Source: Bacillota bacterium
Lineage (GTDB): Bacteria > Bacillota > Clostridia > Acetivibrionales > DSM-1351
Direction: 5' to 3'
Length of the DNA stretch: 5,691 bases
Assembly: GCA_023412635.1 (NCBI GenBank)
Contig: JAEYNI010000378.1
Coordinates: forward strand, 1-5,691
Positions 1-5,691 of this stretch are shown piece by piece. Position numbers and translations under genes: made by a program. Positions within the stretch are counted from its first letter, which is position 1, and each line of letters starts with the position of its first letter. Below the pieces are notes generated by a model that saw only the letters and a list, made by a program, of their open reading frames with translations, had not been told where the DNA came from and did no database searches.

Positions 1-170
1 GTGCGTCACTGCAGCATTACAACCCAATTATAGATTCTGAGGTCATCAAAGAATGGAACGTTCCTGCAAATTGGAAGCTTTTAGCCGAGATGCCCTTTGG
101 AAAGCCGATAGCAGCTCCTGATGAAAAGCAATTTCAGCCGTTGGATTTCCGAGTAAAGTTCTTGAAGTGA
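1..170 (+). CDS. Nitroreductase family protein, Frm2/Hbn1-like (C-terminal fragment)
   Basis: Only the last 55 codons are present; the gene begins left of the window and ends at TGA 168-170. The reading frame starts at base 3, with bases 1-2 finishing an earlier codon. The visible peptide contains ASLQHYNPIID, then W-N-V-P-x-N-W-K-L, then EMPFGKP and a final LDFRVKFLK. This matches the conserved C-terminus of the Frm2/Hbn1-like subgroup of FMN-dependent nitroreductases, which are about 200-residue cytosolic proteins that reduce nitro compounds or quinones with NAD(P)H. The FMN-binding N-terminal part is outside the window, so cofactor residues cannot be checked. The gene converges on the polysaccharide operon across a shared terminator and has no evident link to it. 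The family call is by recognition of the tail motif; the physiological substrate is unknown. Confidence 0.85.
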   Translation, partial: ASLQHYNPIIDSEVIKEWNVPANWKLLAEMPFGKPIAAPDEKQFQPLDFRVKFLK

Positions 171-228
171 GAACTAAAATAAGATAGGATGTCAGAAAAT
201 TCGTTTCTGCATTTGCATATCTAGATGA

Positions 229-276
229 AAACGCTCCGATACGAATGTTTTTAGCAGCATTCGTATCGGAGCGTTT
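229..276. terminator. Bidirectional intrinsic terminator between convergent genes
   Basis: Bases 229-247 and 258-276 are perfect 19-base inverted repeats (left arm AAACGCTCCGATACGAATG). The loop is 10 bases, and could close by two more weak pairs. On the minus strand the stem is followed by TTTT then CATC; on the plus strand it ends in GTTTCTT. It lies 58 bases after the nitroreductase stop and 36 bases after the BcsB-like stop, so it can end transcripts from both sides. The T-tracts are short, but the stem is very stable. The rest of the 142-base gap (171-312) shows no gene; a weak 6-bp repeat at 193-209 is probably not functional. Confidence 0.8.
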
Positions 277-312
277 CTTGGCATATAGGAATCTATATCA
301 TTTTATCATACG

Positions 313-2532
313 TCAATTGGGCTTTTTCTGCCTCATTCTCAGTATTATAAGAATCATTGCGAGGAAAAGTACCAGCATTACAGATGTTCCTGCAAGTGCA
401 AATAACATAGATGTTCTGTTTTCCATTACGCTTTCTCTTAGAGTCGGCTCCTTTTCCTTAATTTCTTCCCTTTGAAACTGATAGGACTTTATATCGCCTT
501 TACTGTCAATTAAAACGAAATCATTATTAAGGTTCCAGCTCAATTTTTCATTGCTTACAAGCTTTGTTACTCTACTAATTGACTTATCGTCCGGTCCGGT
601 CAGGACCAGCAACGCCCGTCCCTCAGCATAGGGTGATTTCAGCAGCTGCAGGGTACCGATGGAGCCTGCGTAATCAGAAGTTAATATTAGTTTTTCATTG
701 GTTACAAATTCGGTAAAGCTGCTATTATATTTGAAATACAGCTTATCGTTGAGCTTTGTTATAAGACTGTTTTTCGCAGGAGTTCCTGCAGTAATGATAT
801 TATAATTTGCTTCAGTCTCATTAAACTCACCGGCCTTAACCACCTTTAAACGTCCATAGGCATCTGCCGAACGGGAATAAAGCGATAGCATTCTACCAAC
901 TAAAGAGAGCTCAGCCTGATCAGGGTCATTTGACAATACCAGCATAACATCATTCAGGCTGCCCTCCTTTTGAAATGGTGCCGGCCTGCTGTTAAAACTC
1001 AACTTTGTACTATTGTCTGCCGGGAGATATAATGTAGAATTCTTTGTGATATATGCCCATGGCATTTCCTCCTGTCGTGTTGTACAAAATAGGTCAGGTA
1101 TTTCAAGATCAAAAGCAAATTTTATACTGCTGGAATATGTCCCCACAACATCAGCCGGCATAAAGAAAGTCAGCTCGTCATTATCAGCATTTTCAAATGC
1201 CAGCTTTTTACTTCCTACGGGAACATCCCCCCAATACACAGTCAGCATGGATCGGTTGAAATCCAGGTTTTTACTGTACCTGAAGTTTACAGTAGCCTTA
1301 CTGGCTGAAGATAGCGTATAATCGGTAGGCAAAGGTAAAAACAAAGTCTTTTCCTGCCTGAAAGGTCCGATAAATTCAAATCCGCCCCCCGTCATTTCCA
1401 GAAGTGTATACCTGTCGGCTTTCAAATCGCTTTGCATTTTTGAGTTAAGCTTTATTTCGGCGGTACCCTTTTTTATAAATGTGATATTATCCGTCTCCTG
1501 GGCTATGCGTTCACTGTCTCCGAGAAAGTACCCTGCTTCAGCAAGGCAGTCAGCATCCTGAGAAGTAACAATCAGCAGGGGATTATTCGATGCATCCGTT
1601 ACAAATAAAATCATAACCTGGTCTTTTAATTGATTTTTGTAAGGCTCTATATAACTGATAACCTCGTAGGGCAAATTGCTTGTCAATCCTACCAGAATTC
1701 TGCTGGAACTTTCTATGTTCTGAGCCTCTTTCCATGAACTGATTGTGATGTTATTGCTTTCACTGGTATTCTTGCTCAACCCTGCCATAAGCATCATTGC
1801 AGTTGCCACTTCTTCGTTCTGTTTAGAGTTGGCAACAGTAACAACGGTGTCCGACCCTGTCTTATTGCTGGTAGACATAAATGGGTAAGGATAATAATTG
1901 ATTCTGTTATTATGAGGCAGCATATTATACCCCACTTCTACTCCCGAGGCCTCAGAAAAGGTCAGCCAGTTTGCATTGCTCTCATCGTCTATACAGCCCT
2001 TCTCATTATACAATTTCGCATAGCCGGATATGGTTAGAGTGTTTGCGCTGCTCTCCTTATCATTTTTTAGCAGTTCCAGAGGGATGGTAACATATATATA
2101 ATTCTTCTCACTGTTTTCATAAGTAATATTACAGGAATAAAAAGGCTGCTTATTAATTGAAAATGTAAGAGTGCAGGGTATTTTGTCCATCAACTGGCTC
2201 ACTCTGTATTCAAGCTGTACGCAAACGTATTTAGTATCCCAGTATCTCGGTATGTTAAAGTACAACTCGGTTGAAGAGTATATCCCCTTCAGAATTTGGG
2301 GTGAATTCCAAGTAAAATCACCGGTCCAGTCAGCCTTTGGAAGCTGTGGCTTAGCCTTTTGGGGATTGCCCGGGTTTTCAAGCATGCTGTTTACGCTGGA
2401 AAGCAATGCCTCCTCAGAAGTAATAGTGCTTTTATCTCCGGCCGAATAAACATTCTGTAACCAGCTTAAGGACATAGTTAAAGCAAAGATAATTACAAAA
2501 GCTCTGAGAAATTTACTTTTTCTTGTTATCAT
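313..2532 (-). CDS. bcsB: BcsB-like cellulose synthase accessory protein, membrane-anchored
   Basis: A 739-residue BcsB-family protein and the last gene of the operon. In cellulose synthases, BcsB is anchored by one C-terminal helix that packs against the catalytic subunit, and its extracytoplasmic domains guide the emerging glycan. Visible here are a signal peptide (about residues 1-31, basic MITRKSK then a hydrophobic core, cleavage near VYSA), a beta-rich first carbohydrate-binding region (about 60-205), a flavodoxin-like region starting after YPYPF (about 212-355), a second beta-rich region (about 385-515) and a second flavodoxin-like region (about 525-680). A charged linker precedes a transmembrane helix at about 708-732 with a basic cytosolic tail. 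The second beta region holds the best family match: NLDFNRSMLTVYWGDVPVG at 422-440, FDLEIPD and WAYI..STLYLP. Domain borders are inferred from the known BcsB fold. The start is ATG 2532-2530 behind a weak GGGGG site (2546-2542), and the gene overlaps the glycosyltransferase by 20 bp, suggesting translational coupling. In a monoderm cell the large domains would face the cell wall. No outer-membrane BcsC partner is expected. Confidence 0.87.
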   Translation of the reverse strand: MITRKSKFLRAFVIIFALTMSLSWLQNVYSAGDKSTITSEEALLSSVNSMLENPGNPQKAKPQLPKADWTGDFTWNSPQILKGIYSSTELYFNIPRYWDTKYVCVQLEYRVSQLMDKIPCTLTFSINKQPFYSCNITYENSEKNYIYVTIPLELLKNDKESSANTLTISGYAKLYNEKGCIDDESNANWLTFSEASGVEVGYNMLPHNNRINYYPYPFMSTSNKTGSDTVVTVANSKQNEEVATAMMLMAGLSKNTSESNNITISSWKEAQNIESSSRILVGLTSNLPYEVISYIEPYKNQLKDQVMILFVTDASNNPLLIVTSQDADCLAEAGYFLGDSERIAQETDNITFIKKGTAEIKLNSKMQSDLKADRYTLLEMTGGGFEFIGPFRQEKTLFLPLPTDYTLSSASKATVNFRYSKNLDFNRSMLTVYWGDVPVGSKKLAFENADNDELTFFMPADVVGTYSSSIKFAFDLEIPDLFCTTRQEEMPWAYITKNSTLYLPADNSTKLSFNSRPAPFQKEGSLNDVMLVLSNDPDQAELSLVGRMLSLYSRSADAYGRLKVVKAGEFNETEANYNIITAGTPAKNSLITKLNDKLYFKYNSSFTEFVTNEKLILTSDYAGSIGTLQLLKSPYAEGRALLVLTGPDDKSISRVTKLVSNEKLSWNLNNDFVLIDSKGDIKSYQFQREEIKEKEPTLRESVMENRTSMLFALAGTSVMLVLFLAMILIILRMRQKKPN

Positions 2533-3814
2533 CAGTTATCGCCCCCGGTTCATTATTAGTTTCCATAGATCGTTCAGTTTTATACCACTTGACTTCCCGT
2601 TTGAATATTGCGTCGTTGGCGCTTTGTATTATAGCATTCAGTACAACTATCACCCAAAGCTTGGAGTAGGTAAAAAGCATCAGAAGAATCAGCAGTGCCG
2701 ATTGCATATTAAATTCGTTCTTTTCAATAGCAAGAGTTATTAATACGTTCAATACAAATACCAGTATTGCCATTATCCATAATGTACTCGAAAATCCACC
2801 GAGGGTTACATGAGTAAAGCCCAGTATGGAAAGTATAAATATCAAATCTGAACACACGAGGGAGGTGAGCATCAGAATATAAACCAGCGCGTAATATAGC
2901 ACGTCCAGTCTCATGGGACCCGCAGTTCTGTCAAAGACATATTTGAAATTTTCCTTAAGTACATAAATATTACCCTTAGCCCATCTTGTTCTCTGCTTGA
3001 GCCAAATACGCAGCAGCTGTGGCTCCTGTTCCCAGGTTACTGCCAGAGGCATAAGCTTGATCCTATAACCCATTCTATATATTCTAAAGCTTATTTCGGT
3101 ATCTTCAGACAAGGCTTTTGTGTCCCACCCGCCGATACGCTCTATTATACTTCGGCGTACAACAAAGTTGGTTCCTGGTATGGTACATAATTTAAAGAAA
3201 AACCATCTTCCTGCCTGGTTCATACATTGATATGCCAGTGTTTCAATATTGACAAAGCGGGTTATTAGTGAAGCGTTTCTGTTTCTGGTTCTAAACTTTC
3301 CTATTACTGCCCCCAGCTTGTCATCTGCCATCAGATTTTCCACCAGCAAAGTAAGAGCATTGGGCTCGGGTGTATTATCGGCATCATAAATAGCAATTAC
3401 ACTTCCGGTGCTGACCGAGAAACCAATATTAAGGGCATTTGACTTTCCTTTCCCTCCAGAAACACTATCTGTATTGATTACAATAAGTTTTCTGTCAGGA
3501 TTTTTCAATTGTATGTTCTTCAGCACTTCGGCCGAGTCATCAGAGGAATTATCATTGATAACAATAATCTCATATTTATCCTTGGGATAGTCAAGATTCA
3601 GAAGGGCCTGAACAGTTTTTCTGATTACTATGCTCTCATTGTGTGCCGGCACCATAATTGATACCATTGGATACTCCTTAAGCGGTATTCGGCCGTCTGT
3701 ACGGTTCACCCTTATGTAATAAATAAATCCGCCGATAGACAAAACAACATTAATCAGCATAAGTCCCCAAATAGCAATTAAAGCATATAGTGATAATATG
3801 TCTGCCAGTGTCAA
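2513..3814 (-). CDS. Processive family 2 glycosyltransferase (cellulose synthase-like catalytic subunit, no PilZ)
   Basis: A 433-residue membrane glycosyltransferase, probably the polymerising and exporting subunit. An N-terminal transmembrane segment lies at about 11-34. The cytosolic GT2 domain (about 48-300) carries VPAHNE (55-60), the UDP-binding D88 in VINDNSSD, the metal-binding DAD at 144-146, PGTN at 213-216, the general base D238 in SEDTE, and QRTRW at 274-278, the acceptor-binding signature of processive synthases such as BcsA and PgaC. Hydrophobic segments follow at about 303-332, 343-363 and 370-397, then a hydrophilic tail. It is much shorter than BcsA and ends without a PilZ domain, so c-di-GMP cannot act on it in the BcsA way. 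Adjacency to a BcsB-like gene favours UDP-glucose and cellulose. However, TIPGTN replaces the BcsA FFCGS-type motif and SED replaces TED, so another beta-glycan, for example one of GlcNAc, is possible. The start is TTG 3814-3812, chosen because GGAGGTGA lies 6 bases upstream; the next in-frame Met (residue 19) would cut the first membrane helix. It overlaps the upstream gene by 4 bp (TTGA). Confidence 0.88.
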   Translation of the reverse strand: MTLADILSLYALIAIWGLMLINVVLSIGGFIYYIRVNRTDGRIPLKEYPMVSIMVPAHNESIVIRKTVQALLNLDYPKDKYEIIVINDNSSDDSAEVLKNIQLKNPDRKLIVINTDSVSGGKGKSNALNIGFSVSTGSVIAIYDADNTPEPNALTLLVENLMADDKLGAVIGKFRTRNRNASLITRFVNIETLAYQCMNQAGRWFFFKLCTIPGTNFVVRRSIIERIGGWDTKALSEDTEISFRIYRMGYRIKLMPLAVTWEQEPQLLRIWLKQRTRWAKGNIYVLKENFKYVFDRTAGPMRLDVLYYALVYILMLTSLVCSDLIFILSILGFTHVTLGGFSSTLWIMAILVFVLNVLITLAIEKNEFNMQSALLILLMLFTYSKLWVIVVLNAIIQSANDAIFKREVKWYKTERSMETNNEPGAITDDNKKK

Positions 3815-5433
3815 TCTGCATCACCTCCATCCGAATTGTGCTCTGAAGTCCTTTTGCATAGAAATCTTCGCCGGTTTTGATAACGTGCAACGAATATAAA
3901 AAAAACAAAAATTAGCGAAATAAAAGTTACAATTAATAAAAGTCTTCGGTTTTCACGGGCCATACTCTCAGCCATTTTTCCTATAACGCCTCTGTTAAAG
4001 TTGAAATCCTCCTCATAGTTAAAAGGCTTGAATTCCAATGATTGTATCTTCCCGTTTACAGTAAGGATTCCATCCTTTAGACTAACAACCCTGTCATTAG
4101 TGTAGACAGTATGTGCGCTAAGCCATAAGCTCTTCAATGATATCTCTGATTGTTGAATCTGTTTAATTTGATTTTCCAGCATATCGTTATCTTCATTTAA
4201 ATCCAAAAACAACGCAGTAGGATAGGCTTTAATCATATTACTGCTCAAGCTCGAATTACTGAGAATCGCAGGGGCAATAAGATGATGGCCGTCTGAATAA
4301 ACGGTGTTGTAGCCGTCAGCATCAGTCCAGCTGCTTTTTTCCTCAGGATATAGGATTACGGTACTGAACCTTTTTAATACATCCAGTCCAAGGCTTTCGT
4401 GTATCCAGTTATTCGGCGCCTCAATAGCTATAGGATATACACCGTAATTGTTATACGCAGTTATTGCCGTAGTAATTTTCTGATTTATATCTTCAAGTGA
4501 AGGCTTTTCAGCATTTATCAGCGGAGCTTTCAGTATAATGCTTACTCCCTTTGACTGAGCATATGCAAGTACCTCACAGAAGTGTTTCATAGCGGGGTAC
4601 TCGGTATTTTGATAAACCGGCATAACAGTAATTGAATATGGTACACCCTTTTTATCCATCAGCTGCACTACCTTCAGGAGCTTTTCGCTGCTGAAAAACG
4701 GGTAGACATTGTCAAAGATGATGTACTGGGGATAGCTGTTCGGCTGGTTCTCAAAGGGCCATTTCCATATTGAAATCTGCTCTGAAAAAGCGGCCTTTAA
4801 AATATCACTTTCATTATCAAAAGCTCCCATACAACTGAAGCGTCCGTCTCTCACAAACAGCGGAGAGCTTTTGCCGGTTGCTTCGATATAGCCTGCTCTG
4901 TACGGGAACCCCTCCTGAAACATTATTGCATTTTCAGCCTTTATCAAAGCAGTTGAAGTTCCCCCATGACCAACATTATAAGATACCTTTACTGTAGCAT
5001 CCTTAACCTTTAAAGAGGTATGATCCAGTTTCAGCAACTTAAGAACATCATCAATACTTCCGCCACCAACCATCATTGTTTTAATGTCAGCACCTTCCAA
5101 TACCTTCAAAAAAGATGAATTAATGCTGTCACTTTCATGGTAAAACAGAAGGCTATCGAATTTATCCAGTATATCGATACTATCGTTTACAGTTCTGTAG
5201 CTTGTCCCGTAACCCATATAAGTCAAAATGTCAGCCATTGCAGCAACATTCTCTCTACCTTTTTGGGATAAATCCTCATCATAAATAAACAAAATATCTT
5301 TTCCTTTTATGGTTTCGTCCACAGCAGAAGCAATTTTAGGAGGAAAAAATATTGTTATTACCATGAAAATAAGCAAAATTATTATTAAAGGAATTTTGTT
5401 AATTCTAAACTTTCTACAGTGCTTAAACATCAT
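3811..5433 (-). CDS. DUF2334 / polysaccharide-deacetylase-fold membrane protein, probably lacking full metal site
   Basis: A 540-residue protein when started at ATG 5433-5431. A signal peptide or anchor lies at about 13-37 (possible cleavage after IASA), with a large extracytoplasmic part and a transmembrane helix at about 498-518 followed by a basic cytosolic tail. Residues 45-135 (DILFIYDEDL..., then LLFYHESD and MMVGGG) look like an alpha/beta Rossmann or flavodoxin-like domain. Residues about 236-440 resemble DUF2334, a branch of the carbohydrate esterase 4 deacetylase superfamily: IIFDNVYPF (238-246), GVPYSITVMPVY (263-274) and IEAPNNW (337-343). Typical members have DDVxPF, LHGYxH and EAPH. 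Here the second Asp is N242, both His positions are replaced (ILKAPLIN, 300-307), and EAPH is EAPN, so hydrolytic activity looks doubtful; it may bind glycan instead. The upstream gene overlaps by 11 bp and the downstream one by 4 bp, placing it firmly in the synthase operon. A longer frame runs back to 5568, but that part lies inside the GGDEF-like gene and gives an atypical basic leader; AGAAGGAA at 5448-5441 supports the shorter start. The second ATG (5430) is an alternative. Function is inferred from fold and context. Confidence 0.75.
   Translation of the reverse strand: MMFKHCRKFRINKIPLIIILLIFMVITIFFPPKIASAVDETIKGKDILFIYDEDLSQKGRENVAAMADILTYMGYGTSYRTVNDSIDILDKFDSLLFYHESDSINSSFLKVLEGADIKTMMVGGGSIDDVLKLLKLDHTSLKVKDATVKVSYNVGHGGTSTALIKAENAIMFQEGFPYRAGYIEATGKSSPLFVRDGRFSCMGAFDNESDILKAAFSEQISIWKWPFENQPNSYPQYIIFDNVYPFFSSEKLLKVVQLMDKKGVPYSITVMPVYQNTEYPAMKHFCEVLAYAQSKGVSIILKAPLINAEKPSLEDINQKITTAITAYNNYGVYPIAIEAPNNWIHESLGLDVLKRFSTVILYPEEKSSWTDADGYNTVYSDGHHLIAPAILSNSSLSSNMIKAYPTALFLDLNEDNDMLENQIKQIQQSEISLKSLWLSAHTVYTNDRVVSLKDGILTVNGKIQSLEFKPFNYEEDFNFNRGVIGKMAESMARENRRLLLIVTFISLIFVFFIFVARYQNRRRFLCKRTSEHNSDGGDAD
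3821..3828 (-). promoter_or_regulatory. Strong ribosome binding site for the glycosyltransferase (decides a TTG start)
   Basis: The minus strand reads GGAGGTGA, a near-perfect anti-16S match, with six bases (TGCAGA) before TTG. It lies within the last codons of the DUF2334 gene. The ATG inside GTGATGCAG is out of frame, so the strong site specifically supports the TTG start. Confidence 0.85.
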
Positions 5434-5691
5434 ACTGCAATTCCTTCTCAACACTCTGCTTAAAAAAGGCAGTATCATTCCCAATCTCTTCCTTGTACTG
5501 AATAAAAGCAATCTGAACCTCAACCTTGATGGAGGTATCGGTAATACCATCAAATGCACCTTTCTCACCTACCATTGATCTGATTCTGTTCCGAACCAAC
5601 TCACCGCCGCTTTCATCACAAGTGAGTATAATTGCAAGACTGCCGTCATTATCTATACTGTACTGGTTGTCCTCTACCCTGATAGCATCAC
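5423..5691 (-). CDS. Degenerate GGDEF-domain protein, probable c-di-GMP receptor (C-terminal fragment)
   Basis: The last 88 residues of a gene that begins beyond the right edge; the frame starts at base 5689 and stops at TAA 5425-5423. The fragment reads like the second half of a GGDEF domain: RVED at visible residues 4-7, then five residues, then DNDGS where GGDEF would stand, followed by LAIILT, LVRNRIRSMV and a beta strand IKVEVQIAF. It ends ...ELQYDV. RxxD five residues before GGDEF is the inhibitory c-di-GMP site of diguanylate cyclases, and here it is intact (bases 5680-5669). The catalytic motif is lost (5653-5639), so it should not make c-di-GMP but may bind it, as PelD does. Its place at the head of a synthase operon lacking a PilZ domain fits a receptor that switches the synthase on. 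N-terminal domains are not visible. The domain call rests on motif spacing and strand pattern in a short fragment; a fold resemblance without ligand binding is possible. Confidence 0.68.
   Translation of the reverse strand, partial: DAIRVEDNQYSIDNDGSLAIILTCDESGGELVRNRIRSMVGEKGAFDGITDTSIKVEVQIAFIQYKEEIGNDTAFFKQSVEKELQYDV
5441..5448 (-). promoter_or_regulatory. Ribosome binding site for the DUF2334 protein (decides the short start)
   Basis: The minus strand reads AGAAGGAA, followed by seven bases (TTGCAGT) and then ATGATG. It sits inside the 3' end of the GGDEF-like gene. It supports ATG 5433 over the longer frame beginning at 5568. Confidence 0.65.

Noticed and set aside
193..209. Short inverted repeat CAGAAA / TTTCTG in the intergenic gap
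   Set aside because: Only six A/T-rich pairs with a five-base loop and no T-tract; expected by chance in AT-rich DNA.
245..475. Plus-strand open frame of 76 codons over the hairpin and the end of the BcsB-like gene
   Set aside because: It begins inside the terminator stem, has no ribosome site and is antisense to the coding sequence for the BcsB membrane helix; its hydrophobicity is a by-product.
1013..1321. Plus-strand open frame of 102 codons
   Set aside because: Antisense to conserved BcsB coding sequence, with no ribosome site or recognisable domain.
2171..2449. Plus-strand open frame of 92 codons
   Set aside because: Antisense to the first carbohydrate-binding region of the BcsB-like gene; no family resemblance.
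5309..5578. Plus-strand open frame of 89 codons, rich in Ile and Leu
   Set aside because: Antisense to the signal peptide of the DUF2334 protein and the GGDEF-like C-terminus; both opposite-strand genes have better support.
313..5691. Possible mobile element, CRISPR array or phage genes
   Set aside because: No transposase, direct repeat array, integrase or tRNA-like sequence was seen; the region is filled by a compact metabolic operon.

Overview
The window looks like part of a chromosome from a low-GC, monoderm Firmicute, probably a clostridium of the Ruminiclostridium/Clostridium type. The evidence is the AT-rich sequence, strong GGAGGTGA-like ribosome binding sites, tightly overlapping genes, and protein sequences of clostridial character. 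This is judged by eye; no database search was possible.

Layout: (1) On the + strand, bases 1-170 hold the last 55 codons of a Frm2/Hbn1-like nitroreductase, which is unrelated to the rest. (2) Bases 171-312 are the convergent intergenic gap. They hold a perfect 19-bp hairpin that probably terminates transcription from both sides. (3) From 313 to the right edge, everything is one minus-strand operon, read right to left: the C-terminal end of a degenerate GGDEF protein (5691-5423), a membrane-anchored DUF2334/polysaccharide-deacetylase-like protein (5433-3811), a processive family 2 glycosyltransferase (3814-2513) and a BcsB-like protein (2532-313). All three junctions overlap (11, 4 and 20 bp), so the four genes are probably co-transcribed and translationally coupled. 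The operon promoter and first genes lie beyond the right edge. The terminator at 229-276 marks its end.

How the genes may work together: the glycosyltransferase has the D, DxD, D and QRTRW motifs of membrane-embedded synthases that polymerise and export a beta-linked glycan. The BcsB-like protein is the usual partner of cellulose synthase, anchored in the membrane with its carbohydrate-binding and flavodoxin-like domains outside. The synthase has no PilZ domain, which is how BcsA normally senses c-di-GMP. The upstream protein has lost its GGDEF active site (DNDGS) but keeps an RxxD inhibitory-site motif (RVED) at the correct spacing. This is the arrangement used by the c-di-GMP receptor PelD. 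The DUF2334 protein belongs to the deacetylase-fold superfamily, as does a domain of PelA, but appears to have lost most metal ligands. The locus therefore reads as an exopolysaccharide synthase with Bcs-type catalytic parts and Pel-like regulatory and accessory parts, built for a cell without an outer membrane. Cellulose is the most likely product but is not proven by the sequence. Cellulose synthase (ccs) loci are already known in clostridia, so the novelty lies in the control and accessory proteins rather than in the synthase itself.
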